Below, piece after piece: positions 43,264 to 56,600 of a DNA stretch of 64,000 nucleotides (its first letter is position 1; the number at the start of each line of letters is the position of its first letter). Both the position numbers and the translations under genes were made by a program. The stretch is taken from NCBI GenBank assembly GCA_033030425.1, contig JAUFSD010000012.1, positions 558,001-622,000 on the forward strand, in the 5' to 3' direction. This DNA comes from Verpa conica (lineage: Eukaryota; Ascomycota; Pezizomycetes; Pezizales; Morchellaceae). The notes beneath the pieces are model-generated. The model saw nothing but the letters and a program-made list of their open reading frames with translations, had not been told where the DNA came from and did not search any database.

Positions 43264-46120
43264 CTAGAATAATCCCAATATATCCTCATTCGTACTTTTC
43301 TTCTGCTGCTGCTGTGGTGCTGGTGGTGATCCCCCAAGATTCAACCCTTCGAACCCATTAAGCCCATTACCTGAATTACCCGAATTACCCGGGGGTGGTG
43401 ACGAACCCCCAAAGAGACCCATTAGATCATCCATATTGTTACCAGGGGCTGTAGTAGGAGACATTGGTGAAGCAGCGCGCACAGGAGTATCTGAAACAAG
43501 GCCTTCCAGACCTGCTGCCCCTGATAATTCTGCGCTAGCCGGTACAGCTCCGTCAAAGTCGATATCGAGTAGGTTTTCCACGTTCTGTCCTTCTTTAGCT
43601 GCCGCTGAGGCTTGTATTGGGTTCTCACGAGCGTCCCGTTGCAGTTCCCTAGGGGGGAAATGTTAGATATTACTCATAATTTGGCCCGAGCTAAACTTAC
43701 TCGATAGCTCTCTTCTGCACCGCATCTGCCCCAAAACGTCCCTGTCCAACAAAAGTCTCTGGTGGCTTATGGTATACAGATGCTAGTGTCGAAATCTCAC
43801 CAAGTAACTGATCAAGCAGTCCTGTTGGAAGTGACTGTATTGTTGAGGTAATTGGAGGTTTGTCGGAAAGAATAATTCCCTAAACAACTTAATACTGACG
43901 CATCCGAGAAGTTAAAGCTATAGGACCTACCTTTGCCACTTCAGGGTCCTTAGAAAGTAACCGCCAGTAAACATACGCCCGGTCCCGGATGTCCGGGTTA
44001 TCACACTCTCCTGTCGCACACTGTAGTACTTTCTGTACAAGTGCTTGGGACTGAGGCTTCTTCAAGAATAATTTCACGGCTGCCGTCAAAAGTTGAAGTT
44101 GCACCTGTGTGTACTCATCTTTAAAACCTTCCATAAAGGTCTCTAAGAGTTCATCGGCGTTATTAATCTTCTCAGCGTATTCCCCAATAATCCAAATAAG
44201 GGACCCCCGAGCATTCGGTTCATCAAGTTCATCTAAGCTCTTACACAGCGTCGGAATAATGCCTTCGTACCCTGGGTACTTTCGGAAAATGTCCTACTAC
44301 ATGGTCAGTACTAGGTTACTTGGCAATTTGATCCTGCGAAGAAAGAGATCCTACCTTGATCACAACGATGGCTTCCTGGACAACATAGTTGACCTTGGTA
44401 TTGATCAACTCAAGTAGCACATTAACACATCGTTCCGCAGCCGCATCGATTTTGATTGCCGTTTGCCCGATCGCCTTCACAGCTCTTCGTACAAAGTCCA
44501 TATCCACTTCCAGGGCATACTCCTTAAGCTCCATAAGAAGTTGATCCACATTCTTTTCGTTGGCAATTCGGATCATGATCTCAAGTTTTTCTAGTTTAAC
44601 GTATGGGGGGTCGTTATATTTACAGAAAAACACCCGCATTTCCTTTGTAAGGATATCTGGCTGTTTCTGAAGTAGGAGATTGATGTTCCTTAACGCAACA
44701 TATTGAACCTCCGGCTGGGAGGAAACAAGAGTAACTAATATTTAATTAGCCTATATCCAGTCGAGCAAGGAGATAATAGCATACCAAGAGGGGGTGCCAT
44801 TTTCCTAATATACTGGCGACAAAGCTCAGGACTGACCACTTTCATATGCAAAAAGATCACCTTGACGGCGGCCAATACCACACTAGGGTTAACGTGCTGG
44901 AATTGAGGAACAACTCGTTCACAGATGTGTTCTGCTTCTTTGATATCCTGTGCTTTATACTCGGCTAAAGTGGTCAGAATCGTAATACGCCCCCATCTAC
45001 GGCAATCTGTTAGTTTATATATTGTCAGGGACGCATAGACACTACGTACTCTGTACACTCGTTCAAAGCCATGAGCAACTTCTTTAGTGTTGCAGGTGTA
45101 ACAAGAAGAGCCTCGGTCTCTGGTGCTGCCTCCATAATCTCTGCAAGCGCTGTTACTGAGTTCGCAACCACCTAGGGGGCGCTCGGTAAGCATATGGCTA
45201 TTGTTTTCAATTCTGGAGTTGTTACCATAGGGTTCGAATCACCAATTAGCTCTTGAAGCGTCGTCAGGAACCCATTCTCCAAGCATAAGGACTGATTAAG
45301 ATCAAAGAGCTTCGCTACGCAAATTGCCGCCGTTTTTCGTACATATGGACTTTCATCCTGTAGTTTGAGTTATTTGTTAGGCCGTGATCTACAATAATAA
45401 AAATTACTGAGTTGTTTACCCTCAACGTCTTCCGCAAAGGCTCTTCCATGTAGTCCACGATCTTGTCCACGCGGATACATCCCATCGTCCTGATAGCTAA
45501 TGCTCTAATTAACGGGTTTGGGTCCTCCGAGTCCTATATTCCCAGCCAGTTAAAATCCTCCGTGCTAGACTCCGTTATAGGAATCGGAACTAACCTGAAC
45601 GAAAGTATTAACGGCCAAAATACAGAGGTCTGGGTGCGTTTTCGCATAGTTCCTATAATTTGATATTAGTACCCAATCTAACAAGAATTATATTGATACC
45701 TACATTAGGTATAGGTAGACAAGCTTCTTCTGGTCCAGGTCACTTGTAGCCTAAAAGTAACAGATACAGTCAGGAACTCAATATTCTACTGCCTAATAAC
45801 TCCACTAGCACATGGATCCTCCGTATGGATAACCTACCATATTTTTAATGATGTCAGGAAACAGTGCCGAAACATCTTTCCCTAGTGTCATGGCGGCGAT
45901 GGTGTTCCTAATCGCATCTTTCCTACAGCCCAGATTGATCATCAGCCACCCATAGAGCTAACGAGACGCTTATCTTTTCCGAGGCCAAAAAAAAAGATAG
46001 AATATAGGTAGCTATGTACCTCTCGTGTGCGAATTGCGAGTTCAAACCGGTCCTCAGCTCGAATGTCTCTCCCTTCCGAGGGGCAACGGGGAACATGCTC
46101 CGTATTCTGTTGGCCGCCAT
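43264..46120 (-). CDS. APL2: AP-1 clathrin adaptor beta subunit
   Basis: This is the beta-1 large chain of the AP-1 adaptor, which sorts cargo into clathrin vesicles between Golgi and endosomes. I traced about twelve exons, the most intron-rich gene in the window. The start is [20 protein letters not shown]; the first two exons are 46020-46120 and 45838-45922. The armadillo-like trunk is highly conserved: [107 protein letters not shown] Gly/Pro/Gln-rich hinge follows with LLDIDF and [10 protein letters not shown] clathrin-box-like motifs, ending DILGLF. No beta-ear appendage is visible, which fits the shorter fungal subunits. I estimate roughly 740 aa. Exact junctions late in the gene are less certain. 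Confidence 0.93.
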
Positions 46121-47167
46121 GGTTTATAGTATTTCGATATCCGGCTAACTGGGCTAGCTGTATATCGGTGTAGGATTCCTAAGAGCAGCAAAAGCAGCTC
46201 TGGGGACTGGGGTTGTTCGTCGTTGAAGATTACCGTGGTGGGTGGAGGAGGGGTTCTGTATGAATGGTCGGTTAGTGGTCAAGGTGTCAGCCCCATTCGA
46301 AACGTGGAGGGACCTGCTGGTGCTTCGTGCAACGCTAGCTACCAAACAGCAACTACAACCAACCCACCCCCAATCCCCCCATGGTAAGTATCAGAGGCAG
46401 CTTCAGGTCCATTATACTATTGATACTAACGAACTACGTTCCCTTCTTTGCATAATAAAGGCGTCTTTTGAACTCCCAAACCTTCGCAAACTTTTCGCCG
46501 CCTCGCGGAGCGAGCAAGAAGAGAGTGCTTATAGCAGAACAGCAGTTAGTCATCTAACAGTTCTTACATATTGAAAAATTACTAATTATTTTTCTCTTGA
46601 AGTTCTATAACCTACTTTTCTTTGTGACCTCGATCGCTGCATTCAGTTTTGCTGCACAGAGACTCGCCCCAGCGAAGAACCCAGGAAGGTAGTTGCAAAC
46701 AACATGGGTAAAATTTATTTTGATCTGTGAAAATAAATATGGTTATCGCGAGAGTTGGGCAAGTTACTTATCGACTTCTTGATGGTTGGAATTGGTTTTT
46801 GGAATAGTACCTAAGCGTTTGGATAGAGATTTTTTGCTAGGAACCGAATTGATACCTTTTGTTGCGTTGTATTATAATAATTTCTACTATAGTTTCAATT
46901 CGCATGACAGAATCCGTGGAATAAATGATAATATGAGTACCAAAAATTACAAGGGTCTACCACTCCGCTATTCACAGCCAAATCTAAACCATAAGAGTAC
47001 TGCAAAGCTCTGGGGTATTATCTATAAAAGCATACCTTTGTATTTTTTTTAAACCCCTTCTGCGTTTTATCTATCTAAAAGTATAATTACAAGAACTCAC
47101 AGCATACTTGCCTCTCTAGAAAACTTAAGTAAACATGTTTACTTCATTAGGGTGTTATAAGTCGCAT
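46121..47167. other. Intergenic region, APL2 promoter to ELP1 3' end
   Basis: This 1.05 kb lies between two minus-strand genes. Plus-strand frames at 46242-46574 and 46786-47052 have no start context, intron logic or family features and are not called. The sequence becomes AT-rich toward the ELP1 end. Confidence 0.55.
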
Positions 47168-50100
47168 TTACAACACACCGATCCCATCAAACGGCTTCAC
47201 CTCAGGAGCAGTTTTCTTAGGCCCCTGTACCACTTCACCATTCTCACCTTCCTCCATAATCCCGGTCCCCTCTTCGAATACTTCTTTAACACACCCAGCC
47301 AGCTGCTCCAGTACCTCTTCCATCTGCGTCTGCAATGCTACTGCCCGCTCTCTCATACGCCTTCTCACCAGCCCCTGCAACAGGCGCTTGGTCTCGGCCC
47401 TCACGGTATCTAGTCTCTCGATCATCCTCCCGATAGAGTTGATAAGATACTCTTCTTCATAGACACTCCCCTTCTTCCCTCTAGCCCTCTTGCGCTCTTC
47501 TCTCTTTCTATTCTTTGATGTTCGCCTAGAAGCACCTGTTTGGGCTGTGACACCAGTCTTGCCAGTGTAGCGGGTAAAGAGGGATGCGGAGGTAGAGGCA
47601 TTAGTTGGTGCGAGAGAGACATTATCTGGCGCATCTTCTTCATTTACGCCATCAAAATAGGCGAGTGGATTCTCTTCCTTCTTTGTTCGCAGCTCTCTTA
47701 GGCGAGTAACTTGGGCAGTTAATTGTCCCTTGCAGTCTGCAATCAGCTCCGAAGTTTGCGCAAACCCTTCACCCAATCCAGGATCTACGATGCTTTCCAG
47801 CAGCTCTGGTTTCCTATATTTCCCAATCTATAACTATATTAGCATGACAGACCCAGGAATTCATATCTCATAACACATACCACTCTCATTGCTTCCCCAA
47901 TATAACAACCTTTACAAAGGATTCTTGCTGCTTCGGCAATATCGTTTCGGTAGTCGAGATGGATTGTTGCAGCCTCTAGATATTCCTTTGCCTCATAGAG
48001 AGTTTCCGCCAGAGCAGAACTCAATTCATCAAGTTCTTCCTCAGAAAGTGGGACCTGACTAGCTGCGAAAAGGGCCTCCTGCCACATGCCGGCATTCCGG
48101 TAACAGTTAACTGCGTTTAAATGATCCTCAAGGAACTCGTAAGCTGTCCTCTTATGTTAGCCGCCAATTATTAGTACTAATAGTAAGATAAACGAGTAAC
48201 ATACAAATACCAGCATCGGGATACCGCGAAACACCCTCTAGATATGTTGCATAGATACCCATGATCACCTTAAGCTTTTCCTGATTATACTTATAAAGAT
48301 TCAACGCCGCCTGATAGAGCTCATGTTTAACAACATAAGTCTTCATTTCAGCGAATGCATCATCTCCAAGTGTATACAAATGTCCACAGGCCTTTGCAAA
48401 GCGACCCAAATGATTATCAATCGTAAATCTCCGCCTCGTATCCTCCATTTCCTGCAAACTTTGTAAAAATGGCAAGTACTCCCGAGGGTCCTTTTGGGAC
48501 TGTTGTGCAACCATCAAGGTAAGATCGAGATTATACAGCCCGAGCGCGTTATCATAGAGCTTGTTGACATCTGAGAGGAAGCAAACGTGCGTAATCGCTT
48601 GTTCGGCGAGCTCCAAGTTCTCTTCACGAAGTTTACCGATCAGCAGCAGGGCTGCGTCATGATCTGGAGGCGATTTGCACACATATGCTGTGATGATATT
48701 TTGGAGGTTTGTGGAGATTCTGTCCTTAAGAAGGACACTCAAAAATGCTTCGCAGATTCTATTGACTTTGGATTTCGATGGGTCCACAACAGCACCGTAT
48801 GGAAGGGTAGTGACTTCTGTGATTTCAGCGGATCGTATCGTCTCTCGATACATTGTCTTTGATACATCTTCCTCTCTATAAGAAAAATATCATCAGCACT
48901 AAATTAGAGCTCAAGATTTACATAGAGTTCAGGGGGGCGAGACCTACCGGATTTGTGATAGGAAAAGATCAATATGTTCAATTTTTTTAACTTGCTCTAT
49001 GAATAACTCAATGCTCTCTAGGAATTGTGACGGTGCATGATCATGTAGAATATTAAGATCAACACGATGATTCCGACATGCCAAGAAAGCTCTTCTATAA
49101 TGCTTAGCTTCAATGCTCCTACGTACTCCAGCAAGAACAAGAGCACGGGGGAATATTGTCTCCAGGTTTCCCCTCGGCATTTGTAGTGTTAGTGAGAAGT
49201 TAGTTGGCATAACATGAACCAAGCGGGAGCCTCTTTCGACATTACGGCAACGTTCATCGCCGGTTGGATCGTCTGGTGGCACTTCCAGATCTACCCGCGA
49301 AGCCTTAGTAAGGATTGATTAAATAGTTAGGAGCACTATGGGTTTTTAATACCTTGAGAGCTTCCATGAAGATGAACAAATTTCAGGAAGTGTTGCGTAG
49401 TTGTGAAAATTAGATGAGCCTGGGTAACAGTGAAGGAAGTACAGTTTGATACAATCATCCTATCATTAATGTAGAGTCTCCCGTTTTGGGATAGCCCAAA
49501 TGCAACATTCTAGTAAAGTTAAAATTGCACCAATACTTATCTATTGGACGAGTACCTACTTGATCCCCAATAACGGCCACCTCAATCCAAGGACAAACAG
49601 TGGGAAGCCTGCAAACCTGATCCTCTGAGTAATTTTGCGGGTTATACAAAGAAACGTTTCCTTGATTATCCTCATAGAAAAAGCTCCCAAGGTCCGGTAC
49701 GGCTCCAAGTCTTAAAATAGTAACATCTTCAGGGAGCTTGAACATGTTTGTGGGCTCTACCGACCCAGAATACGGAACAGAGATAGTCTGTAAAACACTA
49801 CTCTCCTCATCGTCATACATGACACCCAAGGTCTCCTCATCAAGAAAAGATATTTGACGATAATTCAGGAAACCTTCAAGTTCCAATATCTTTGGCGATA
49901 TCTCTGGCTCAGAAACAAGCTTCTGTTTTTCAAACTTCCACGTGATAAGATCTATGCATGTACCCCTTAGTACCGCGATGCGGCAGCCATTGGGGCTGAT
50001 AGCAACATCTATAGGTGTTGATTCTAAGGCTACGTCTCGGAAAGACATGGGTGGTGGAATATTGGCGATACGCAGGGGAGTAAGCTTAAGTGTGGCTACA

Positions 50101-51575
50101 TTTTCAATAAAAGAATAGTGAGCCTTTGCATGACATGACATGATGCAGATGTATGGCAGCGCCATCGTTTTTTTCTTACCTCCATCTACAACTGCCGCTA
50201 TACCATAATCGTTTGGCGGCATGGACGATCCTGAGAAGACCGACCATATGAATTCATGGGTAATTACCTTTTCTGGGTCCTTCTATCAGCTACTCCAGTC
50301 CGCTTTTGACTCCGGGCACAAGGGAGATATGTACCTTTGGCACCGAGCGCCAGTCGGAGTGGTTTTTCGGGATGCCACTGTACGACTAAGTCATGCAGCC
50401 CTACTCGCAACTCATCTAGAAATAGCAGCTCTTGCTTGAGGTACCAGTGATAATTACCCATACTCCATAGTTGTACCTTATCTTTAAAACAGATCGCCAG
50501 TACAGACGAATCGCCGTTCCACAACAGCTCCAGAACTTGTTCATCTTGTACCTTTTCCGGGGAAATGCGAAGTGTGAACTCCCCATGACGAAGTCCGTTA
50601 CGTTCAAAAAATACAACTTCAAGCCTATCGGGGAACCGCTGAATACCTGCCATAAGATTACCAGCAGGTCGCCAACTCAGGGGACCTTCCAATCCATCGA
50701 CAGGCTCGCTGACGCTGTCAAGTGAGCCGTCTCTGCTGTAAACTCGTATAAGTCTCCTCTGAGACTCCTCCACGGACGATATTGCAAGATATGCACCGTC
50801 ACCTCGCCAACTAATTCTAGTAGCGTTGTCATCGAGTGGACTCAAAACACCCTCATCGACCTTTTCTGGTACTGTGGGATCTCTCATAGCCTTCGCCCGC
50901 TTCCCCTTAAATTGTGTTTCCGACTTACCCCACCCCACGGACACATGCTTCGAAGCATTAAGATCGTCCGACGAGAGATTAACGTCTTTGATGGGCTCGA
51001 AGTCTCGTGTCATAAGAAGAAACGTTGAGGCACCAGTCGTGATGGCAAGAACTTCCTCATCAGAGGACCATGCTGCGGCAGTAATCCCTTCATCGACAGA
51101 TCCAACTATCTCGATTTTATTTTCCCCCGGCAAGGTGTCCTCCTTGATGATCACAATATCCCCGCCGGCAAGGACCACGCAGGTGGAAAACGTGTCGCTG
51201 AAGTAATGCAGGTCGAGAACGCGATCGCAAGGCAGGGAAGGCGATGGGGGGGGTGCATCCCACGACGCAACATTGACCGCCTGACCGTTTTTCTACTCTC
51301 CCAGAATAGTCAGTATCGTCGACTTCCCTTTCTGCAACACGAACAAACAAAGTAAGGAAAGCAGAAAAGAAAAAAAAAAGAATGAGTTCCTGGATCGAAT
51401 CGAATCGTACGGTAACACGTTTCAGCTCGATGAGAGCTTCTGCTTCACAAGGGCCATGAGTGCATATTAGAGAGTCGGTGCCAGAGTCCCAGGCTACTGC
51501 GGTGAGAGGCAGGTCAGGCACCTCGGTGGAGGAGACGCCGACAACAGAGCGCTCGATCGCGAGGAGGTTGCGCAT
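47168..51575 (-). CDS. ELP1: Elongator complex subunit ELP1 (IKI3)
   Basis: ELP1 is the scaffold of Elongator, the complex that modifies wobble uridines (cm5/mcm5/ncm5U34) in cytoplasmic tRNAs. The gene starts MRNLLAIERSVVGVSS (ATG at 51575) and has at least eight exons. The first exon ends near 51417 and the last covers 47168 to about 47826. N-terminal WD40-like propellers carry GITAAAWSSDEEVLAI, ISWRGDGAYLAISS and LLWNGDSSVLAICF. A TPR-like helical region follows (LCRSYPDAG-type and NLYKYNQEKLKVIMGIYATY). The C-terminal dimerisation region has FTRYTGKTG, a basic RKREERKRARGKKGSVYEEE patch and IGRMIERLDTV, then ends KPFDGIGVL. One junction (donor near 50324) restores LALGAK-EKVITHEFIWS. I did not fix every splice site, but the domains run in order without a break. 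Confidence 0.93.
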
Positions 51576-53695
51576 CTTGGAGTAGAAGGGAGATCGAGCC
51601 CTGAAGTTGCAGCTGTGCTGTCTGTGGTTGTGTTTGGTGTGTCGTCACGTCACTCAGGGAGGGGCAACGCCTAAAACCCAAATACCCCGCCATGGAATTC
51701 AGAGCCGCACCAACCCAAAAATACGCGTATCGTGACCCGGTCACAGTGAAAGAAAGAAAAGAAAAGAAAAAAAATTGAAAAAGGAAAGAATATATTGGAT
51801 CGCCACCATAAGGCTCTCGCCCCAGCAATTAATTTAAATTTTTTTTGCATACCCGCATCCGGCACAGCACCGGAAAGAGCCCAGGCAGCTGGTAATACTT
51901 GATTAATCATAGCATGAATTGAATAAAAAGAAGTGCTCGGACTCTTGGGGCTCTTTTATATCCTTCTCTGATTACTTTGTGCTTCATTTAAGCCCAATAT
52001 TTCCGAGAATTGCCATGTGTTCGTGGCAATCGTAAAACCAGCTCATGCCAAAACAAGACCCATAAATTTATATAGATGGGGAAATCTAAGCAGCACCAAC
52101 GTACCACATGAGATTTCTGCTAAAATATGTTCGTGTAGCACTTGGTTGATCTATAATGGGGGGGTGTCTTTTTTCTTCTTCTTTCCTTTTAAAAAGCAAC
52201 TTATTGCAGATTTCCATAAACCGGGAGAGCGGGAGATCCAGCGACGGGCCGTCTCCGGTTCCAGTTGCATCCACCCGCCCCCTGGCTCACATCACATCTA
52301 TGAGAAACCGGTACAGAATACCAACTCAATTCTACTCTACTATGAAGCTCCCAACATGTGATAAAGTGCCTCCTTGCGTTCTACCAGTGGTCCAGCGAGT
52401 GCTCAATCCAGGGTAGGTATATTGCATCTAGTCAATGGTGACCACATCTACTGGTTCTTAAAGGTCTGCCAGACAGAAACTCCGAAAGGAATGCCAAAAC
52501 CAACACCTGCACAATTACCCATGTATCAGCATTTATATATAGGATCGGCAATGACAATCGAGGAATTTGAGGTGACTAACTGCAGTACAAGACGTATCGC
52601 AGCCAGAAGAAGCGGGTCAGAGGGTTGAAGGGCAAGTTGCTCCTAGGACCCTCGGGGTAATGGTAACCCCCCATACGAGCTGGGGTAGCATGCAGACCGC
52701 GGCGGGCGATCAGAGGTGCCTGAGAGGCAGCGCGGAAAACGGTTCTAGAAATCATCTAAAAGTTTGAAGAGGTAAGCAATCGAGAAGATGGAGGATGTGT
52801 TGCAGGGAGTCGTCATAGGGGAGGGGAGGGAGGTTCGTGCGCACGTACAGTTTAGAGTGATTTGATCTGAGACACCCAATTGATGGTCAGCGGGGTTCAC
52901 CATAGGCAGGAACAGTATGATCGATGGACAAGAACTACATGTATGAAAAGAGCCACTTGGTGTACTCACGATTGAGGGGAGACGTATGCAACAAGTAGTT
53001 GGAGAGGGAGAGGTATGTGGGAGTGGGGGAGAATTGATTGATCGACTGACTGACGAGGGCGAGAGTGGTTCGACTTGTCGGTCGTCAAGTGCTTGACATG
53101 ATAGAAACTACCCCCACGTAGCGTGCAATGTCGAACCTGGACAGCCGAAACCCGATTTTCGCTCAATGGGTCTGTGCGTAGGCAGCAAGCAATTCATGCG
53201 GCGGTGGAAGTGAGGCGGGCTGCAGCGACCACTCGCAGCCACCCAAGCGATTCAAGCACTCAGTCAAGCACCCAAGTCTCAAGCACTCAAGTCTCAAGTA
53301 CTCTACCCTACTCAAGCATAGCAAGCAAGCAGGAGGCAACAGGCAAGCCCCCCCCCCCAGACACTCGAATCTATGATCTTCCTGTCTCGTACACTCCTCT
53401 GTCTGTGATCTGTGACCTGTCGTCCCCACCCCCCGGTTTTCATCTGCGGGATCGCAAGCGAAAAAGAAATAAAGAAGAAAGACCGTGACCCCCCCCCCAA
53501 AGAGCTCCCTCTAAGCAACGCCAAGAAGGAGAAAAATCACCGTCCTAGCGTGTACTCTTACATATTCCTAAAGCCGCCGCCTACCCTTCTACACTTTGGT
53601 TTTCAACAACTTCTGTGCTCTTTCTTTACACAACCACAACTACATACTATTCTTTCTTTCCCATTCATCGTTCATACCGCTGCATCTTTTTAATC
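51576..53695. other. Divergent intergenic region, ELP1 / MTR4
   Basis: This 2.1 kb lies between two start codons pointing apart, unusually long for this window. It contains a TACGCGTA palindrome at 51724-51731 upstream of ELP1, purine/pyrimidine tracts, a CAAG-based minisatellite (53249-53330) and C-runs near 53347 and 53490. Open frames here are low-complexity and unsupported. A long MTR4 leader, possibly with a 5' UTR intron, would explain part of it. Confidence 0.5.
53249..53330 (+). repeat. CAAG-rich minisatellite
   Basis: Degenerate tandem units of the type TCAAGCACTCAAGTC recur about six times (CAAGCACTC, CAAGCACCC, CAAGTCT, CAAGCACTC, CAAGTCT, CAAGTACTC, CAAGCA), ending in CAAGCAAGCAGG. 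It lies about 370-450 bp upstream of the MTR4 start codon, probably in the promoter or leader. Confidence 0.75.
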
Positions 53696-56600
53696 ATGTT
53701 TGGCGGCGATGAACTATTTGATGTTTTCGACAATGATTCTACAGACCTCCCAAAAAAACCTAAAAAAGACCGTAAAAAGAGATATGCCAATGGAAGTGCG
53801 CGTCCGCCGGAGAAGGAGGATTCTGATACAGGGTCAGTGACGGAGCCTATGTTGGTAGACACGGAAAATGGGAGTGGGGCAGCAGTAAAACGGCAGAGAC
53901 GAGAAGGAGATCCCATCACAACTGACGCCTTCGAGATTGAGTCTGTGAGGGAAGTGCCGGCCTCGAGCGGATTGGGCTCTCAAGAAACTGAGGGACAGTC
54001 CATTATTATTCCACACCAAGTCCGGCATCAAGTCTCATTGCCAACAGATTACAAGTACCTACCTATTGAGAATCACGAATTTGCTGATCCTCCAGCTCGA
54101 AAATATGAATTCGAATTGGACCCCTTTCAAAAAACCTCTGTGGCTGCAATCGAGCGTGGAGAGAGTGTTCTGGTCAGTGCGCACACAAGCGCGGGAAAGA
54201 CTGTCGTTGCGGAATACGCTATTGCACAGAGCCTACGAGATAATCAAAGGGTCATCTACACTAGTCCCATCAAAGCCCTCAGTAACCAAAAATACAGAGA
54301 GTTTACAGCTGAGTTTGGAGACGTCGGGTTAATGACGGGTGATACTACCATAAATCCTTCAGCAACATGTCTAGTAATGACGACTGAGGTATGCCATATT
54401 TACATCTTCGAAGCTCCCATCTATGTTTTTAAACGACTGTACTAAAACTCAAATAGATTCTACGGTCAATGTTATATAGAGGCTCTGAAGTGATGAGAGA
54501 GGTTCAATGGGTCATATTTGACGAGATCCATTACATGAGGGATAAATGTACAACATCATCCGACTTTTCATTGGACAATTTGCTGACCTATCATAGCCCG
54601 TGGTGTTGTTTGGGAGGAAACCATCATTCTCTTACCAGACAAGGTCCGCTATGCCTTTCTGTCTGCGACCATTCCAAATGCTATGCAATTTGCCGAATGG
54701 ATTTGCAAAACACATAATCAGCCATGTCACGTCGTTTACACGGATTTCAGGCCCACGCCCTTACAAAATTACCTCTTCCCAGCTGGTGCAGACGGTATCC
54801 ATCTTGTAGTAGATGAGAAGGGTGTATTCCGAGAAGATAACTTCCAAAAGGCTATGGGTTCACTAGCCGATAAACAGGGTGACGATCCGGCAGATACTAA
54901 TGGCCGTAGGGGTCACGGGAAGAAAAAATGGGCAACAAAAACGGGGGGCAATAAGAGTATGAATTCACTTTCCTAATGAAGCGAACCTTTCTAACACTAC
55001 CAAAGGCGGCCCATCAGATATCTACAAGATTGTCAAGATGATCATGGTCAAGAACTACAATCCAGTTATTGTCTTCTCCTTTAGCAAACGAGAATGTGAG
55101 AGCTTGGCTCTCCAAATGAGCCAGCTTGCCTTCAACGACGACGCTGAGAAACTCATGGTTGGAAAAGTATTTGGAAACGCAATCAGCTCATTATCAGAAG
55201 AGGACCGGGGTCTTCCACAGATTCAACATATTCTACCACTTCTACGCCGTGGGATTGGTATACATCACTCTGGGTTGCTCCCTATACTGAAGGAGGTCAT
55301 TGAGATCCTCTTCCAAGAGGGTCTCATCAAGGTGCTGTTTGCAACCGAGACCTTCTCCATTGGACTTAACATGCCTGCAAAGACTGTGGTCTTTACAAGT
55401 GTGCGTAAGTTTGACGGCAAAGAGCAACGGTGGGTATCGCCTTCAGAGTTTGTTCAGATGTCGGGCCGTGCCGGTCGCCGTGGACTTGATGACCGCGGTA
55501 TTGTTATCCTTATGATTGATGAAAAAATGGAGCCACATGTGGCTCGTGAAATCGTCAAGGGAGAGCAGGACCGGCTTAATTCTGCGTTCTATCTCGGGTA
55601 CAACATGATCTTGAATCTAATGAGACTTGAGGGAATCTCACCGGAATATATGCTAGAGAGGTGCTTTTTCCAGTTCCAAAACACTGCCGGTGTTTCAGGA
55701 TTAGAAAGAGGTAAGTACTTATTTATCTTCGTATAAAGAAACCCAAAGCTAATTACTACCTTCTTTCAGAGCTTGGTGATCTCGAAAACGAGAAAGCAAA
55801 TATGGTTATCGAAGATGAGACCATCGTACGGGAATACTATGACCTACGGCAAAAGCTCGATACCTATGCCAAGGATATGCGTGACGTTATTAACCATCCC
55901 AACTATTGCTTACAGTTCATGCAGCCTGGGCGGTTAGTCAAGGTCAAGTACCAAAACCATGACTTCGGTTGGGGTGCTGTAGTCAATTATTCTAAGAGAA
56001 TTCGTGGCAAGGTAAACGCAAAAAAATATTCTCAAATAATAGAATTTCCCTTTCTAACTCGTGTTTTCCTACATAGTCTCAAACCGAGGACTACCCACCC
56101 CAAGAGTCCTACGTAGTTGATGTTCTCCTATGCCTCGCGGCTGACGCACCAACGTCTGCCCGTCCCGGACTGGATCTTCCTCCTGGCGTAAAGCCCCCTG
56201 GCCCTGGCGAGAGCGGAAAGATGGAGGTTGTTCCTGTTTTGCTTTCATGTCTTGAGGGTATCGCTGGTATCCGTATCTTCCTTCCTAAGGACATGAAGTC
56301 ACAAGACCAGCGAAATACTGCGAGAAAGAACATTGATGAAGTAAAGAGACGCTTTGGCGATGGTATTTCTGTGCTTGACCCTATTGAAAATATGGGTATT
56401 ACAGATGAATCCTTCAAAAATCTCCTCCGGGTAAGCACTCTCACATCACAATATACCAACTTTATTTACTAACCTTCAATGTAGAAAATCGAGGTTCTTG
56501 AGTCGAGATTGTTAGCAAATCCTTTACATAACTCCCCTCGGTTAGAGGATTTATACAACCGCTATAGTATGAAAGTCGAGATCCAAGACAAGATGAGGGC

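Noticed and set aside
45225..45240. GGTTCGAATCACC as a tRNA T-arm
   Set aside because: It lies inside the APL2 gene and no D-arm, anticodon arm or acceptor pairing is found around it. No tRNA is supported anywhere in the window.
46242..46574. 110-codon plus-strand frame upstream of APL2
   Set aside because: It overlaps the APL2 promoter and has no family features or codon logic.
46786..47052. 88-codon plus-strand frame
   Set aside because: AT-rich composition, no domain, no plausible intron partners.
53123..53488. 121-codon low-complexity frame upstream of MTR4
   Set aside because: It is composed mainly of the CAAG minisatellite and C-runs and looks like untranslated leader or promoter.
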